This document shows positions 11,061 through 23,419 of a stretch of DNA of 64,000 nucleotides, piece by piece. Under the pieces are notes generated by a model. The model did not search any database and was not told the DNA's origin. It saw only the letters and a list, made by a program, of their open reading frames with translations. How positions within the stretch are numbered: the first letter of the stretch is position 1; each line of letters opens with the position of its first letter. The stretch comes from Albula goreensis. Lineage: Eukaryota; Chordata; Actinopteri; Albuliformes; Albulidae. A program made the position numbers and the translations under genes. Location of the stretch: the NCBI GenBank assembly GCA_022829145.1, contig CM040765.1, forward strand, positions 16,163,792-16,227,791. The letters run 5' to 3'.

Positions 11061-11959
11061 TTATACGCTATTCTTTCACATGACTGGATTAGGTGTTTGA
11101 ATTAAAAAGATAAATAACATCACAAATTGTAATCTGCTCTGATGTAATCCAAGGTTTTTTTCCCAGAAGGCAAAATGAGTATTAAAAACATGACATGTAA
11201 TCTATCCAGTCCAATCACTTCAGTTCTGTTAGGGGAGAGAATCAGCCACTCAAAAACATGGTAGTACTGTACATGCAGCAAGATTAGTGGAATGTAATCC
11301 TCTGCAATTATAATGTAAATTACTGACTGCCATAAACAGGATGGTACTGGAAATACTGGAATTACTAAATGCAATGCAATTTGACAGCACTTTTGATATT
11401 AAGTACTAGACCTAGTTTTTTTTTTTCATTTTTAATCAATCTGTGATTGCAGTTTATAGCATAACTGCAGTGTACAATTAGTATTGTCTAGAGCTGAAAA
11501 TAATTAAACAAATCCTGCTGGAAAAAACACATCCACATTTGTCATTCAAAAATCTATATATTTGTTATTCAATGTTAGTTTGAATAAAACCCTGTGACTG
11601 GACTGAGTTTGGCCCAAATTTAGGATTACGTGATTTGCACCATTTGAAACTATTCAGTTCATGAGGCAGCATTCAGTTGTCTAGCCTTTGAGTGGGCTTC
11701 AATTAGGCAATTAGCCCATTGCCATTTCTACATGGCAGCATTGCTTCCCTCTCAGCTAACTAAGCCTAATTGGTTTTCCGGCGTGATGAAGGACCACTGA
11801 TGGCGGAAGGCCTGTGGGTGGAAATGTACTTTTCAGCACGCTGACAGCCTGAAGGGCCCAGTACAAACCGCTCTCTCCCCGGGCTGCGGAGTGACAGGCC
11901 GTCACCCCAAAAACACACTGATCCCTCGAGTACATCGATAAGAGTACTCTAAGAGCCAG

Positions 11960-12125
11960 TCATTTGGACACAGGGGTGGGGAGAGGGGGCCGGTATCTGT
12001 CAATTTCAGGCCAATTTCTGCTCTTAATTATTTAACGAGCCTGGTCATTTAATTAAGCTGACATTTTAGCTGCAACTCTTGATAGGCTCATGAATTCCAA
12101 TGGAGGACTGCTCTGGTGACCTTAT
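11960..12125. promoter_or_regulatory. noncoding block, copy 1 of a duplicated element
   Basis: This block shares an interrupted but extended similarity with 59110-59290. The shared core is TTCTGCTCTTAATTATT, followed by a homeobox-rich stretch, TCTGACATT or CTGACATT, and CTCTTGATA. Upstream both have ACAGG(G/A)GTGGG and GGGCCG, and downstream CTG-TCT-GTGAC. There is no coding frame across it. The AT-homeodomain core TTAATTAAG at 12051-12059 suggests enhancer function, but that is inference. Confidence 0.55.
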
Positions 12126-12789
12126 GAGATGTGTTTTCCTGTGGTTTAATCTATGAGAGAATACTGCTAATTTAGTTCATTAAGATTTCTGGCACCACAA
12201 ACAAGCATACACATCTGCACAAGAACAGAGTTTCCCATCCCTAATCAAGACAATGACGGGATTAATTTACTTTACACGAAACCAAAACACAACCCTGACG
12301 TATGTCAGAGGAAGATGTCAGTTGATTCACCTTACACTAAAAACAGCAGGGACAAAAACAATTTCATAATTTTCCATTCAAATTGAATTTCCCAGCCATG
12401 AGCTCATCGTCAATGTATGCAATTAAATGTTTCACTTCCTCCCCATGTGATTGGGATAATGTAGCAGGAGCTCCAACTGCAGGTTAAATGGGCCATTATC
12501 TCACAGTTTAGCTGGCCATAACACTCTCAGTGTGAGCAATCAGGTCCTGAATGGGGAAAACACAGCCGTATTTACTCCCGTATCGCGGGATGTTGCGAGG
12601 AGGGAGAGCACAGCTTTTGTCTTGCTGTCTCATTAGAGCTCCACATAGGCCCCAGGCTAGCTCGAGTCACTAGGCCCAGCATGGAGGGACCAGAGGGGGG
12701 ACTAGTGCAGCTGGAAATGGGGCCAAACACAGCAGACCCAGCCAAAAGCTCCCCCAAAAACCCCTCTGCCTGCTACACTTCTGCTCCCT

Positions 12790-12850
12790 TTGGGCTACCT
12801 CAATGGTTAAGCGCCCCCGACTCGCTTATCTACAGACCCAGGTCCCAAAA
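12790..12850 (+). mobile_element. tRNA-like fragment, possible SINE remnant
   Basis: GGGCTACCTCAATGGTTAAG, then CGCCCCCGACTCGC and ACAGACCCAGGTCCCAAA, has the layout of a tRNA A-box and B-box region. It has no cloverleaf that I could complete. It is short and diverged. Confidence 0.3.
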
Positions 12851-13019
12851 TATGGAATAATTACCAACTCTGTTCATGAATAAGCCTGCTGAAATAAGGA
12901 GCCGAGGGATGATAGCATTTATCCACTCCAACACTGTTCCTACAGCTTCTCCAGATGAGTATTACTTAAGAAGCTCCATTGACCCCTGGCTGTGTGTATG
13001 GGGGTTTAAAGATGAGGAT

Positions 13020-13440
13020 AGTGAATTCGATCATAATGGACTGCTGGATTATATAAGAGGCACATCCTCAAAGAGAGACAGCTCATCTGCAGTGGCCCTT
13101 CCATCACAATGGCATTCCACCAACCGGCCCGGGCATATGTTTCCCATAATCCCCTCATTAGATTTTATAATGGGGGGGGTATGCAAATGATTGAGGGGGT
13201 TAAGCATATGAATCGCGCCCAGCATGAAAGGAGCCCGACCCTTTACAGGCGTAGCGTAGGAAAAGAGAAACTCGTCTTTTGTCCGTCTGTGTACATAATA
13301 AGGACATCGGACCGTGTTTTGTTTGAAGTCAGCAGTGCTCAGTAAACAAACAACGGGCTGCGTCAAGCTTCAGTCAGGGCCGCATCCAGCCTCCGCTGGT
13401 TTCAATGACAGAAGTCCATCTCTGCTGTACATGGTGAGCT
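13020..13440. promoter_or_regulatory. motif-dense intronic block with octamer and Fox-type sites
   Basis: The block carries a perfect octamer ATGCAAAT at 13181-13188, a run of eight G just before it, and a forkhead-type GTAAACAAACA near 13342. It is richer in CpG than its flanks. It has chance ORFs of about 100 codons on both strands but no homology that I recognise. The enhancer call is inference from composition and motifs only. Confidence 0.3.
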
Positions 13441-14644
13441 CGGTGCGCGCCAAAACAATGATAATCATATTACCAGTAAAGATGCTAATTATACAGTGAA
13501 AGCCCATTTCCGTTTTTTTTTTTTAAATAGATACTTTTGTCACACCAACCACCATTTTGAATCACAATAGGGATCTGGACCTAATTCCCTGCTTCCCACA
13601 TCGTGTTAGGCCAGCCCTCCTCAGGAAAACAGGAGTGCTAATGCATTTACATTCACCCAGCTCCCTCCCCCGACATTCACACACAAACAAAACACCTTCC
13701 ACTCAGATCCCCCTCCACCGAAATGCTAATCAGCTGAGGCTCAAAAGGGCGGCTTCTTAGCATTCATGGGAACGACGGACCGAGTGTGCGATGGTGCCAT
13801 AAAGGAGAAAAATCCATCCCAGATATCTTGGAATGTGTTACAAGAGCATTCGTTTTAATCTCATCAAGCCCTGACGGCTGTAGTTTACAGAAGAAGGCTT
13901 TATGAAACACTAAATGGGCGGAGCTACTATGTCTATCATTGTCTCTCAGATCTGTGCCAATCTGAGTTCTGCTGCGTACAGCACCATCTTATGATTCGTT
14001 CAAACAACGAACAGCTCACTGTAGCTCCACCCATTATGGGGTTCATTAAGTCTCACTCTCTCATCAATATTGAGAGCATTATTCACCTATAGCCCAATGA
14101 CTGCAGTACTCCAGGAGTCAATACAGTATTATTTCATTTTAAAAATGAAATGGATTTTAAATCTGGTAAGCCTCAAATACAAACACTTCCTCAGACAGAT
14201 CTGCCCCTTTAAGGCAATGAATCCCATCTGTTATTTGCTACTGTATAGAGTCCCTTATGTCTTAGGCTCTCTATGTGAGACTTGACGATAATAATAAAAT
14301 CAATTTTCATAAGGGATTAAGAGGTAAATACAGTTTAAATGTGATTTGAATGAAATCAAGGGCATTCGGTGTGCTAGAACAGCACTAGGCCCGTTAAACT
14401 CACCCCTCAATTAAGGGAGCATGTGCAGTTTAATTTAGGCTGTGCATTAACTAACAGAAGAGTGAAATAATGAGTAGATTTCCCATTCTGTAAATCCCAG
14501 CCTGGATGCTGAACGCAGGCAGCTTTGCATACGGCTACTGCTGTAGAGTGTGTGGATCAGAACCCTGCGTTAGCATAGACACACGAGCCTGAGACTGGCT
14601 CTTAACAAAGCCAACAAACTCATGCTTAACAATCATTTTACAGT

Positions 14645-14696
14645 GTGTGCACACATATAAAATACACACATGCACGCACACACACACATACACACC
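14645..14696. repeat. CA-rich microsatellite
   Basis: Interrupted (CA)n with ATGCACG interruptions. Confidence 0.8.
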
Positions 14697-14956
14697 AGGA
14701 GCATAAGATGAACATTGACAAACATCATGGCAGTGTCATTTTTATTACAAATTATTTGTGCCGCAATGACAACTGTTGTAATTCAGACAAATTCAAACAA
14801 CACAGTACAAAGACAGCCAACCGCATGAGACCACGCGACAGCTGGCGACAGGTAATGTAATGATCAGGGTCATTGTATTGCTGCAATTAGAAGTTGCACT
14901 TCTATTTGTAGATAAAACGGAAGGTGCAGATTGTGCCAAAACATTGTCCATACATC

Positions 14957-14996
14957 CATGCACACACAGACACAGACACACACATACACACACACT
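14957..14996. repeat. CA-rich microsatellite
   Basis: Mixed CACACAGA and CACATA units. Confidence 0.8.
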
Positions 14997-16081
14997 TACC
15001 CATTTTTATAGGCAGTGAGACAAATGAAACAGGAGCAGAGTAGATCAGAGTGAAACAGCGGCGTGCTGTGTCTGCTTAGTGCTGCAGAGAGAAGGTCAAG
15101 TGCTGGAAAACACACATCCAGGACCAACCCGTAACCATGGTGACCAACCGGGCCCCCCAAATAGCATGGCCCTTTCAACCAAATATATGCACCAGACTCA
15201 AGCACTAACTCACTCACACGTTCACATACACACGCAAACACACATAATCTTTCCAGTAAGTTGCAGAGCGTTGAACTGTGAGTATAAGCAGGAAGGTTTA
15301 GACACTCAAAGGGCCATGGGTTATTGATACTAGGCCTGGCACTTGTGTTTGAAAGCAATGATTTAGCTTTTTTTTTTTTTGAAAACCTCTGAGAACTAAG
15401 AGAACTGAGTGACGAGTCTATCTCTACAGTTTTTAATGTCACTTAAAAATAAAGACTTCATGAATGAAGATGGGTGACACCTCTACACATCTATAAAATA
15501 GCCTAATACATATTCAAATATACAATGCACACAATGCTTTGCCTAGTATGCATTTCTTTACATTGCACAATGGTGGTATCGTTATATTAACATTGACATT
15601 AAACAGCAGGGAAAACGCTTAAGGCTAATGGATTCATGCCTTGTACCTCACCAGCATCATGATGGAGTTCAATTACTGAGATGGCAGGAATACAAAGACA
15701 TTACATGTCTCCCAGCTAGCACGCTTAAAACTATGGCATTACACTGCCAATACCGGTGCTCGTCAAAAATTTATGCTCAGAACATCGATAGATGGCACAC
15801 CCTTTGGCTCATATTGAAGCTACCTTGGTCAATAGTAGCTGGCTTTGTTGCGCTAATTTTGCAGTCTGGCTGTACAAACAGCTCAGTGAGGAGAGTTTGG
15901 AGTTTGTGCAAAAATAAGTGACATCAGCCCTTTCATTCCAACTTGCATGCTCTGGCTTTTTTCACAGCTACACGATTCCAGCTCAGTCCTAGATCAATGA
16001 CTATTCTTCTGTGGGCTTTGCAAACTGCTGACGGTCGGCGGCGGTCCGGTCCACTGCCCTATTCCCTCCATTGTAACCCCC

Positions 16082-16083
<2 letters not shown>

Positions 16084-16112
<29 letters not shown>
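16084..16112. repeat. (CA)n microsatellite
   Basis: Uninterrupted CA repeat, about 14 units, following a C run. Confidence 0.95.
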
Positions 16113-19100
16113 CACCCTTTCAGCTCAGCAGAATGTTCCGGCATCACCCTCCAATACAGTGGAGTTCAGCACAGGATCTAAGACCCTGTGTTAAAATGAA
16201 CCATAGCTCCCCAAACTGGAGAGCCTGCAAACAATAGCTTTTACCAGCACATAACGGTGAGCCTGCCATTAACACATATCTTGGCTGTGGCTGTTGGATA
16301 ATACTCCTCATTTAAGCGCACTTCTGAATGTCAGAATTCCAAAAACAAAAAAAGCCCACCTCATGACACTCAGTCTCAGTTAGAAACCCAGATGACATGC
16401 AGTAAGCATTCAGCTCTATAGTTACGGCATTATTCCGATTGAAAATTACACCTCTCTTTGTACATGAGAGAGAATGTTTGGGCTGTTTGCCTGTGCCTAT
16501 CACATCACAGCTGTGTGTGCTGTGGGGTTTGGAGTCATTATCCAACAGCACCTTTTAGGAGGAAGTAATTACCGTAAACAGGAAAAAAATAAAACGGGGG
16601 CAATTTACAGAGGTGGAACGAAAGTCAGCTAAATCCATTTTCATTCTGAATGCAATCTTTGCAGTGCAAAACAAGTAATTTTGTGCAAAACAGGTAATTT
16701 CTCGCCACAATTGCATTTGATGTTACCTTACACTTTAACGGTGATTTAAAGCATTTTCTATCTTCAAAATATTGAGTGCAGAGTCTCTCCGGTGGGAACA
16801 GGGTTACACTCAGCTTTATGACATCATAATTCATAATAACCATAATACATATCTCTGTGCTCATGTGGATGTGAGCTACCAGCAGACTACTGTTCAGTGC
16901 AGTAGTTCAGAGTGTGTTCAGTACTCTAACCCTGACTGCCTGCAGATACATAGCTTCATCCATGCACAGAAGAAGGAGGAAGTTCAAGGAGGGTAGAGCA
17001 CAAACGAAAATTGTTTCACTATCGGCTTCTTCTCTTTTCTGCTTCAGTGATCTGATCTTTTCTCCCTGTAAAAGCAACTATAATAATTTTAACTTGCAGT
17101 TACTCAATTTTTCCTGAAAATGCTGTCAAATATATTCTTGAAAAACATATCTTGTTATATTTAAGATTCACAATGCATTACCTGTCAACAGAAATATAGA
17201 TAGACATAAACAGTTAGATAATGAAGTATATATAATGAAAAGATATACCGCAATAAATATAACATCTAAATAGGGAAGTATATGTCAATCAACCGTTGAG
17301 GATAGCAGATAGCCAACCCACTTGCAACAAATGAAAGGCCATAGCTCAGGTGTCCCAGGCAATGGAGCAGAATCATTGGTCTATTTGTAACATATAAATG
17401 GGCGTGAATGAAAGAGGCGGGCAAAAAAACTGCTAACATTGTGAGAAAGTGTTCTCAGATGACAGAAGCTGGGTCGGCCCCCACTCTGCCCGGCCCCTGA
17501 AAAGAACTCCCATTCCCTGCTTTTGTCTCCGCCCTTGCTCCACCTGCATCTCAGAAAGGTCACGTCAAAGAAGCCCCCGCCCCTCGATGGAGACCCCCCC
17601 AATCCCCGCCACCCCCGACCCCCACACAGGCACATACTTCAGAATCAAATGAACAGTACGTGAAAGTGCCAGGAAAACCACTCAAAGGGGGGGCAGAGGA
17701 CTTATGGGGGTCCTAAAAAACCCCCGTATTGTTCCTGAAGGCCCAGGACCTGTGTGGTTACACTGCAAGAGGAATTCCTCAAACTCAAACTCCACTTCAT
17801 CCTCTTTGTGTCGGTGGCAAACCTCCCTCGCATAGATGTGCACTTATGCAAGATAAAAACAGCTGAACCAGCCGAAAGAAAGCAAAGAAATGTACTTCCT
17901 CAAAGCAAGAATGCTGGCTTAGAAAGTCCAAATGGCATCTTTAAAGGAGGCAGAACTCCAAACAAAATCACGCTACACTACACTCACTACAGAGGCCATA
18001 GTCATAAAAAGAGGTTTCACATACTTGCTGCACCCATTCAGGTCAATAATGGGAAGCAGTAGAAGACAAAGCGTCTCAAATTTTCCCCCAGTTTTTTGCA
18101 GTTATAGAAAGGGCAAACTTAAAGATACTACACTCCAGCACTGTAGAGTGAAAGGGGGTCCATTCAGAGGGGAAAGATAAAGGGGTTTCATGTGACTGTA
18201 GAAGAATAATTGTTTTAGTCGCCTCCTTAGTCTTTTATTCAGATACAGCAGGTGAATAGAAATCATTTCTCCTCCAGTACACTTTAAAGCAACTGAGATT
18301 TGATTTCAAACAGAAACTAACCAACAATGGAGCCAGCACAACCAAGGTTTCAAGGAAAGAGAAGGACTGCCCTGTACAATATGCAGGTTATACTGTCAGG
18401 AAATGTCCCCATGACATGGACATGACAGGAAATTCGGAACAAAACAATGCTGAACTTGTTTGTGTGTGTTTTTGTTAATGAGTTTTATATGTAAAAGCAC
18501 TTTAATTTGTTATTATACACCCACAATTAACACAAAGGTTATGGATGAGTAATGGCATCGTCCACACAAATTTTGGTGGATAGAAGAGAGAAGACAAGTG
18601 AAAATCACAGACTTGTGAGATACGAAAGTATAAGAATGTGCCACGTGTCCCAGGTTTAATCAACCCTTAGGGCCATGTTTGAATGTGATGGGATTACATT
18701 TGTTTGAGAGATATCCAACCAGCTCCTAACTAAGAGCCAGCAAGGGTTGGGGTTTTCATATGCAAAGCACAAACAGCTCAAAGAGAGTAGCGATTATTCA
18801 AAGACAGCGCAAAAGTAAACAATTATTTGAAATGTAAAGTAAGTCTGCATGTTTTGAAAAGTACCTTTTTTGTCTGATTTCTAACCTTTGTTTAAGATTA
18901 ATCGGATGCAATTAATCGACTTCTGTGATTTAAAGGGCCACAGCATTTTATTCATGACAAAAAAACTGAAACAGTATGGTAATTCTGACAACCATTGATC
19001 TCTGCCTCTTTCAAAGCCTGAAGTAACATGGGAAAGGAATGCCAAAGTTCATGTTGTTAATCAAAGCTTGTAAGGAAGTATGCAAATGCAATAAAATAAC

Positions 19101-19688
19101 TCATCCTTACTAAAAGACCAATACCAAGGCCATTCTTTTCTGTTGTTCAGCAGGCAGCCCCAGGACGTACAAGGGTTAGTAAATCACCAAACTAATTTAA
19201 AATGAGTTACATGACACATTAGTGCCCGATTAGTGTATCTAAAAGGTAGAGCAATTCACTCGCCCTTCTTGTGCTGTGAGGCAGTCTTTCAATGCTATTT
19301 GTAAGACAACTTTATGAAGGCAGCAGTTACTGACATTACTACACATCTGATGTAATAAAATGAAATATAGCCGACTGAAAATTATTCAGTGCAAAATGGT
19401 CCGTAGCATATTTTGATAAAATCTAAGACAATTGTGAATAGTTCACAGACATGAGTAAATGAATGAATAAGTACATTGTGGTATTGTTATTATAGTATTT
19501 CTGCTGCATTTTTAAGATGAACTGAGCAATCTCTGAAACTCAGCGTCTGAATGAGCCAACCCATTCCCCCTCTCCTTGGTCCTTAGCTAAAAGCACCAGC
19601 AGTATTTCTACATTCTCCAAGGTTTCCTCTCAAGTTCTGAAGCTCTGAACCCTACAGGCTTAGTGCAGGCATATTTATAAAGCATCTT

Positions 19689-19791
19689 GGAGTGGAAGCA
19701 CTTGTCTCACATCAGACTTCCCCTGTCCATATCCTAACCTCTTTCATTAGGAGCTAAAAAGGCAAAACTGATCCCGGATCAGTGCTCCTAC
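19689..19791 (-). mobile_element. short palindromic repeat, GGAGTGCTGATCC family
   Basis: The right end holds AACTGATCCCGGATCAGTGC and the middle CCCCTGTCCATAT with TTTCATTAGGAGCTAAAAAG. Reverse-complemented, it aligns with 56634-56730. The left arm is more diverged than the right. Confidence 0.6.
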
Positions 19792-20651
19792 ATCCTTTTA
19801 TGACGGAGTAAAAGGCAAAAAGAGCAGCGCTCTGTCTCAAACTGCCATGATGTGAACCAGCACTTCATAAAATCACAAGTGCGCATTCATTTATCTACTA
19901 TGGGTCGATGGAAAGCAATCAAATTATACGAACAGCTGTTGACTGATTTGCATCTTTTCCTGGTGCCGTGTCAAATGCAGCAAAAACCAACAGGGCTACG
20001 GCAGCACTGCTATGGCTTATCTCGACCTTTCCAAAGCAAACAGCAGGGCTCAGGGATCCCTTTAAAGGCAACCCTGGCAGAGAGAAACACAGGGGAAGAT
20101 TAACTGTTATTAAGGGTACAAAGTGAAACAAGGCTCTGGGGGAATGGGTGTGCAGCTGAGTGGAACATGGTTTACACCCCACCATCTTTGTAAGACGGAG
20201 TTCTGGGCATGTGCAGAGGGCTGATTTAAGTACTGTGGATTACATCTTAATTTTCTCAACATCCATGCATGGAAAGTCTTTGAATATGCTTTTGTGTCTC
20301 ACACAACATGAAAATAGTTTCCTTAAAAATGAACAGGAATGAAGCTCGCAGCAGAGCAGAGGGCGCAGGCGTGGGATACGGAAAAAAGGGGTTAAATCTG
20401 AAAGTCCTCATTTGTATTCTGAGGAAACGCGGTCGAGGATGCTGTCTGTACAGATGAGCAGATACACTTGGCCTTGAACCAAGACTGAGGCTTAACAGTT
20501 ATAAATTACCCCCACCCTGCTCCCAAACAAACAGCTCCCATGTATCCTCGCTACCAAGCCTTTAGCTTTGTCTTGTAATTATCCAGATTCTGTGCTGTGG
20601 CAAGATCAATGATATTTGTAGGGTGTCCTCTGGAATGCCTCGGACTGAGGT

Positions 20652-20675
20652 GGGGGTGGGGGTGGGGTGCGGGGG
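20652..20675 (+). repeat. canonical G-quadruplex motif
   Basis: Four runs of at least four G with loops of 1, 1 and 3 nt (GGGGGTGGGGGTGGGGTGCG, then four more G). On the nrcam sense strand it reads as a C-rich tract. Confidence 0.75.
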
Positions 20676-21672
20676 ATGGCAGATACAGGAGGACTGGCCG
20701 CACTGAGACTCTCCATCTGTGAGGACCCAGTGAAGAGCTCCTCAGGCCCGGTGAGAACAGATCTGTCTGAAATTTGCCAGCTCTGCATCCTCCCCGTGTG
20801 CTAGATCTGCTGGCAGAGGGAGTCAAGAGCACCCAATCTCCCCGGGTTACATCACTGACGATGCGTTCAAGGTCACGCGTCAGAATAAGTTTCTGAGTAG
20901 GAATCGCTTTCCACTTTTCCCATGAACCAGAATGGAGGTATCGGGAAGAATCGTTCGTAACAGTCACAGTGGGCAAATCCTGGCCTCAGATTAAACTGTT
21001 ATTGGAAATCACCAAACCCCCATTTCACAAAGTTAATTACAATGCACACTTGACAATCAATGTATTATATATTAATTATTTATGCATCAATACTGATTAC
21101 ATGCAAAGGGATCTGTGCTCATGGACAGTTTCAAGTAAGAAAATAATATCATGTAAATATCCATCTCTCAGAATCTTTTCAAAAACACTGATGATAGGGA
21201 ATTAAACATAGGTTTTTTTGTTCAAGTAAACATTCAAAAATCAACAGAATGTTTTTTTTTTTTTTTGTTTGGCTTCAATCCTAATGCAAACTGCCATCTG
21301 TGGATTAGGGATAGTTAAAACTAGACAGAACCACAGGTAGCATGGTTCATGATAATGTCCCATGTGAATGAAGCTACTCCCTCTTACATACTCACTCTCA
21401 CACACTGGTCACACAGCTAAATCCTCTCACCTGGGAGAGGAACCTGCCGGTTTGTGATGATAATACATTGTTTCATCTCATGAATGCTGCGAGGGAAGGT
21501 TTTTACAATACCAGTCAGAAAATACTTCATGTCCTCCACAATTTCTATTTCTTTATGTTACTGTGCAGATTATTCCCTGCATGGTATTTAGTACAAAACC
21601 CTCATCGAGTAGTGAGGATTTCACCTCTCTCATCCTGTGTGTATAACTAGTTTGTGTATAGCTCTTTCCTCT

Positions 21673-21716
21673 GTGTTGTGTGTGTGTGTGTGTGTGTGTG
21701 TGCACATGTGTGTGTG
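21673..21716. repeat. (TG)n microsatellite
   Basis: A run of about 14 TG units, then a short interruption (CACA) and further TG. Confidence 0.95.
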
Positions 21717-21790
21717 GACTGTGAGTGTGTCTTTTCTATTTCATAAACTTGTGCATGTCTATCTGTGCACTGCAAGTGGATATTTTCTCA

Positions 21791-21903
21791 TTTGTGTGAG
21801 TGTATGTGTGTTTGCGTGAGTGTATGTGTGTTTGTGTGAGTGTATGTGTGTTTGCGTGAGTGTATGTGTGTTTGTGTGAGTGTATGTGTGTTTGTGTGAG
21901 TGT
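21791..21903. repeat. 20-bp minisatellite, five and a half copies
   Basis: The unit is GTGAGTGTATGTGTGTTTGC, repeated from 21796. The last base alternates C, T, C, T, T in successive copies, suggesting a 40-bp higher-order unit. It probably grew from the TG tract 80 bp upstream. Confidence 0.9.
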
Positions 21904-23419
21904 TGTAAGCATGAATTTGCCATCTCCAGTGTTTATATACTGTGTGTACACATTGACTGGTGAAAAGGTTGGCTTAACTTCCAACCAAATGATCGATGGC
22001 ACCGAACCAGAGTATTTAAAGAAGTCATGACACTGACTGTGTGCATGCAAATTTATGTGCCTTCTTTCAAGGCAATCATTCCTCTGAAAAGACAGCCAGA
22101 GACAAATCTAATTAAATATACAATGAACGCTTGAACTGTCTGACAAGAAATATATGGTTATTATGTAAGTGCTAAAAATATATTCTTTATTTACAGGAAT
22201 ATTTTTTAAAATTAAATTAAGTAAAATATCAAGGTCAAATTGAGAACAGTTTTATTTAATTCCGTTCTATGTTCTTGGAAGAGCAAGTGGGGCTTGTTTC
22301 TTCTCAATTTAAAATGGCTTGAATTTATCAAGGGAATCTAATTCATTTTCCAGCCACTGATGAAACGTTCTCTTCACAGGAAAGCTATTAAACCGCTTTA
22401 ACTGCTGACAATTCAATCACGACAAATAATATGACATCCTGTCATCTGGTGGACAAAATAACCATGTGGACCAAAGGAAATCATCTTTTCAGACTGCCTC
22501 AAAGACCTTTCCCATGTCCACTGGCCAGAAACAAATGTGCTTTGTGAGATTCAGCAGAAAGGAGAGAGGTACATTTAAGGAGCAGATCACCTCAGGCTTA
22601 GACAGTGTATTTGAGTTCACTGTTGTGTTAAGTTTTTACACAGGAGGTGCTATGCTACATTTCTGTCCTCCTTGGCCCACTAACTCCTACCCCTCTTCCC
22701 CACAAAACACATCACAAACACTCCTTAAAGAAACTGTGAGAGTAAACAGCATCGTATTCAGGGCCAGTTCTGAAGAGACTCCCTGGCACAAAGGATTCAC
22801 GCCTCAGTGTGTTTGAAACGGCCCAATCAGCCCCTGGCTCTCTCTCTCTGCCTGTCTCCCAATCCCCCCGGCCCCGCCCACCCCTGTGACAGGCCACTCA
22901 AAAGTGCGAACTCCGCCTCCTATACTCAAGCAGGAGCAGGAACTCACACTGCTGGCCAAAACAGCCCCCAACAGCCACGCCCACTCCCACCCACCCCACA
23001 ACATGTGAACCCCAGATTTACACACTGACCACTCAGCCCAAAGAAGGTAGCATTTGCTTTCCCACATTATAAAAATTCATGTTGATAAAACTTACAAAAT
23101 TCTTCAAAAGTATTCCATTCCTAACTTAACAATTAACTTGTATCGCAGTTTTCCCACAATATCTATTTGCTTAAAATTATCTGCACTTCATCTGAGCATT
23201 GCCATTTCATATGTACCTTTTTTAACGGTTAGTTGAGCAGCCAAGGGCTTGGTAGAAGATCCTAAAGAAAGCGTTTGCTCGGTCAGGCCCAGCACTTACA
23301 ACTTCAGTGACCCCTAAAAAGGAGAGTGATGCTTTATCGCACAGCTCGGCCAACCAAAGGCAATCCTTGAGTTTATTTTTACTCTGCCCATTAAGCCAGA
23401 CCCAGTATTCTCCAATCTC

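Noticed and set aside
20551-20976. A 141-codon open frame on the minus strand
   Set aside because: It runs through the G-quadruplex repeat (read as a Pro/His run) and has no recognisable homology. GC-rich sequence lengthens chance frames.
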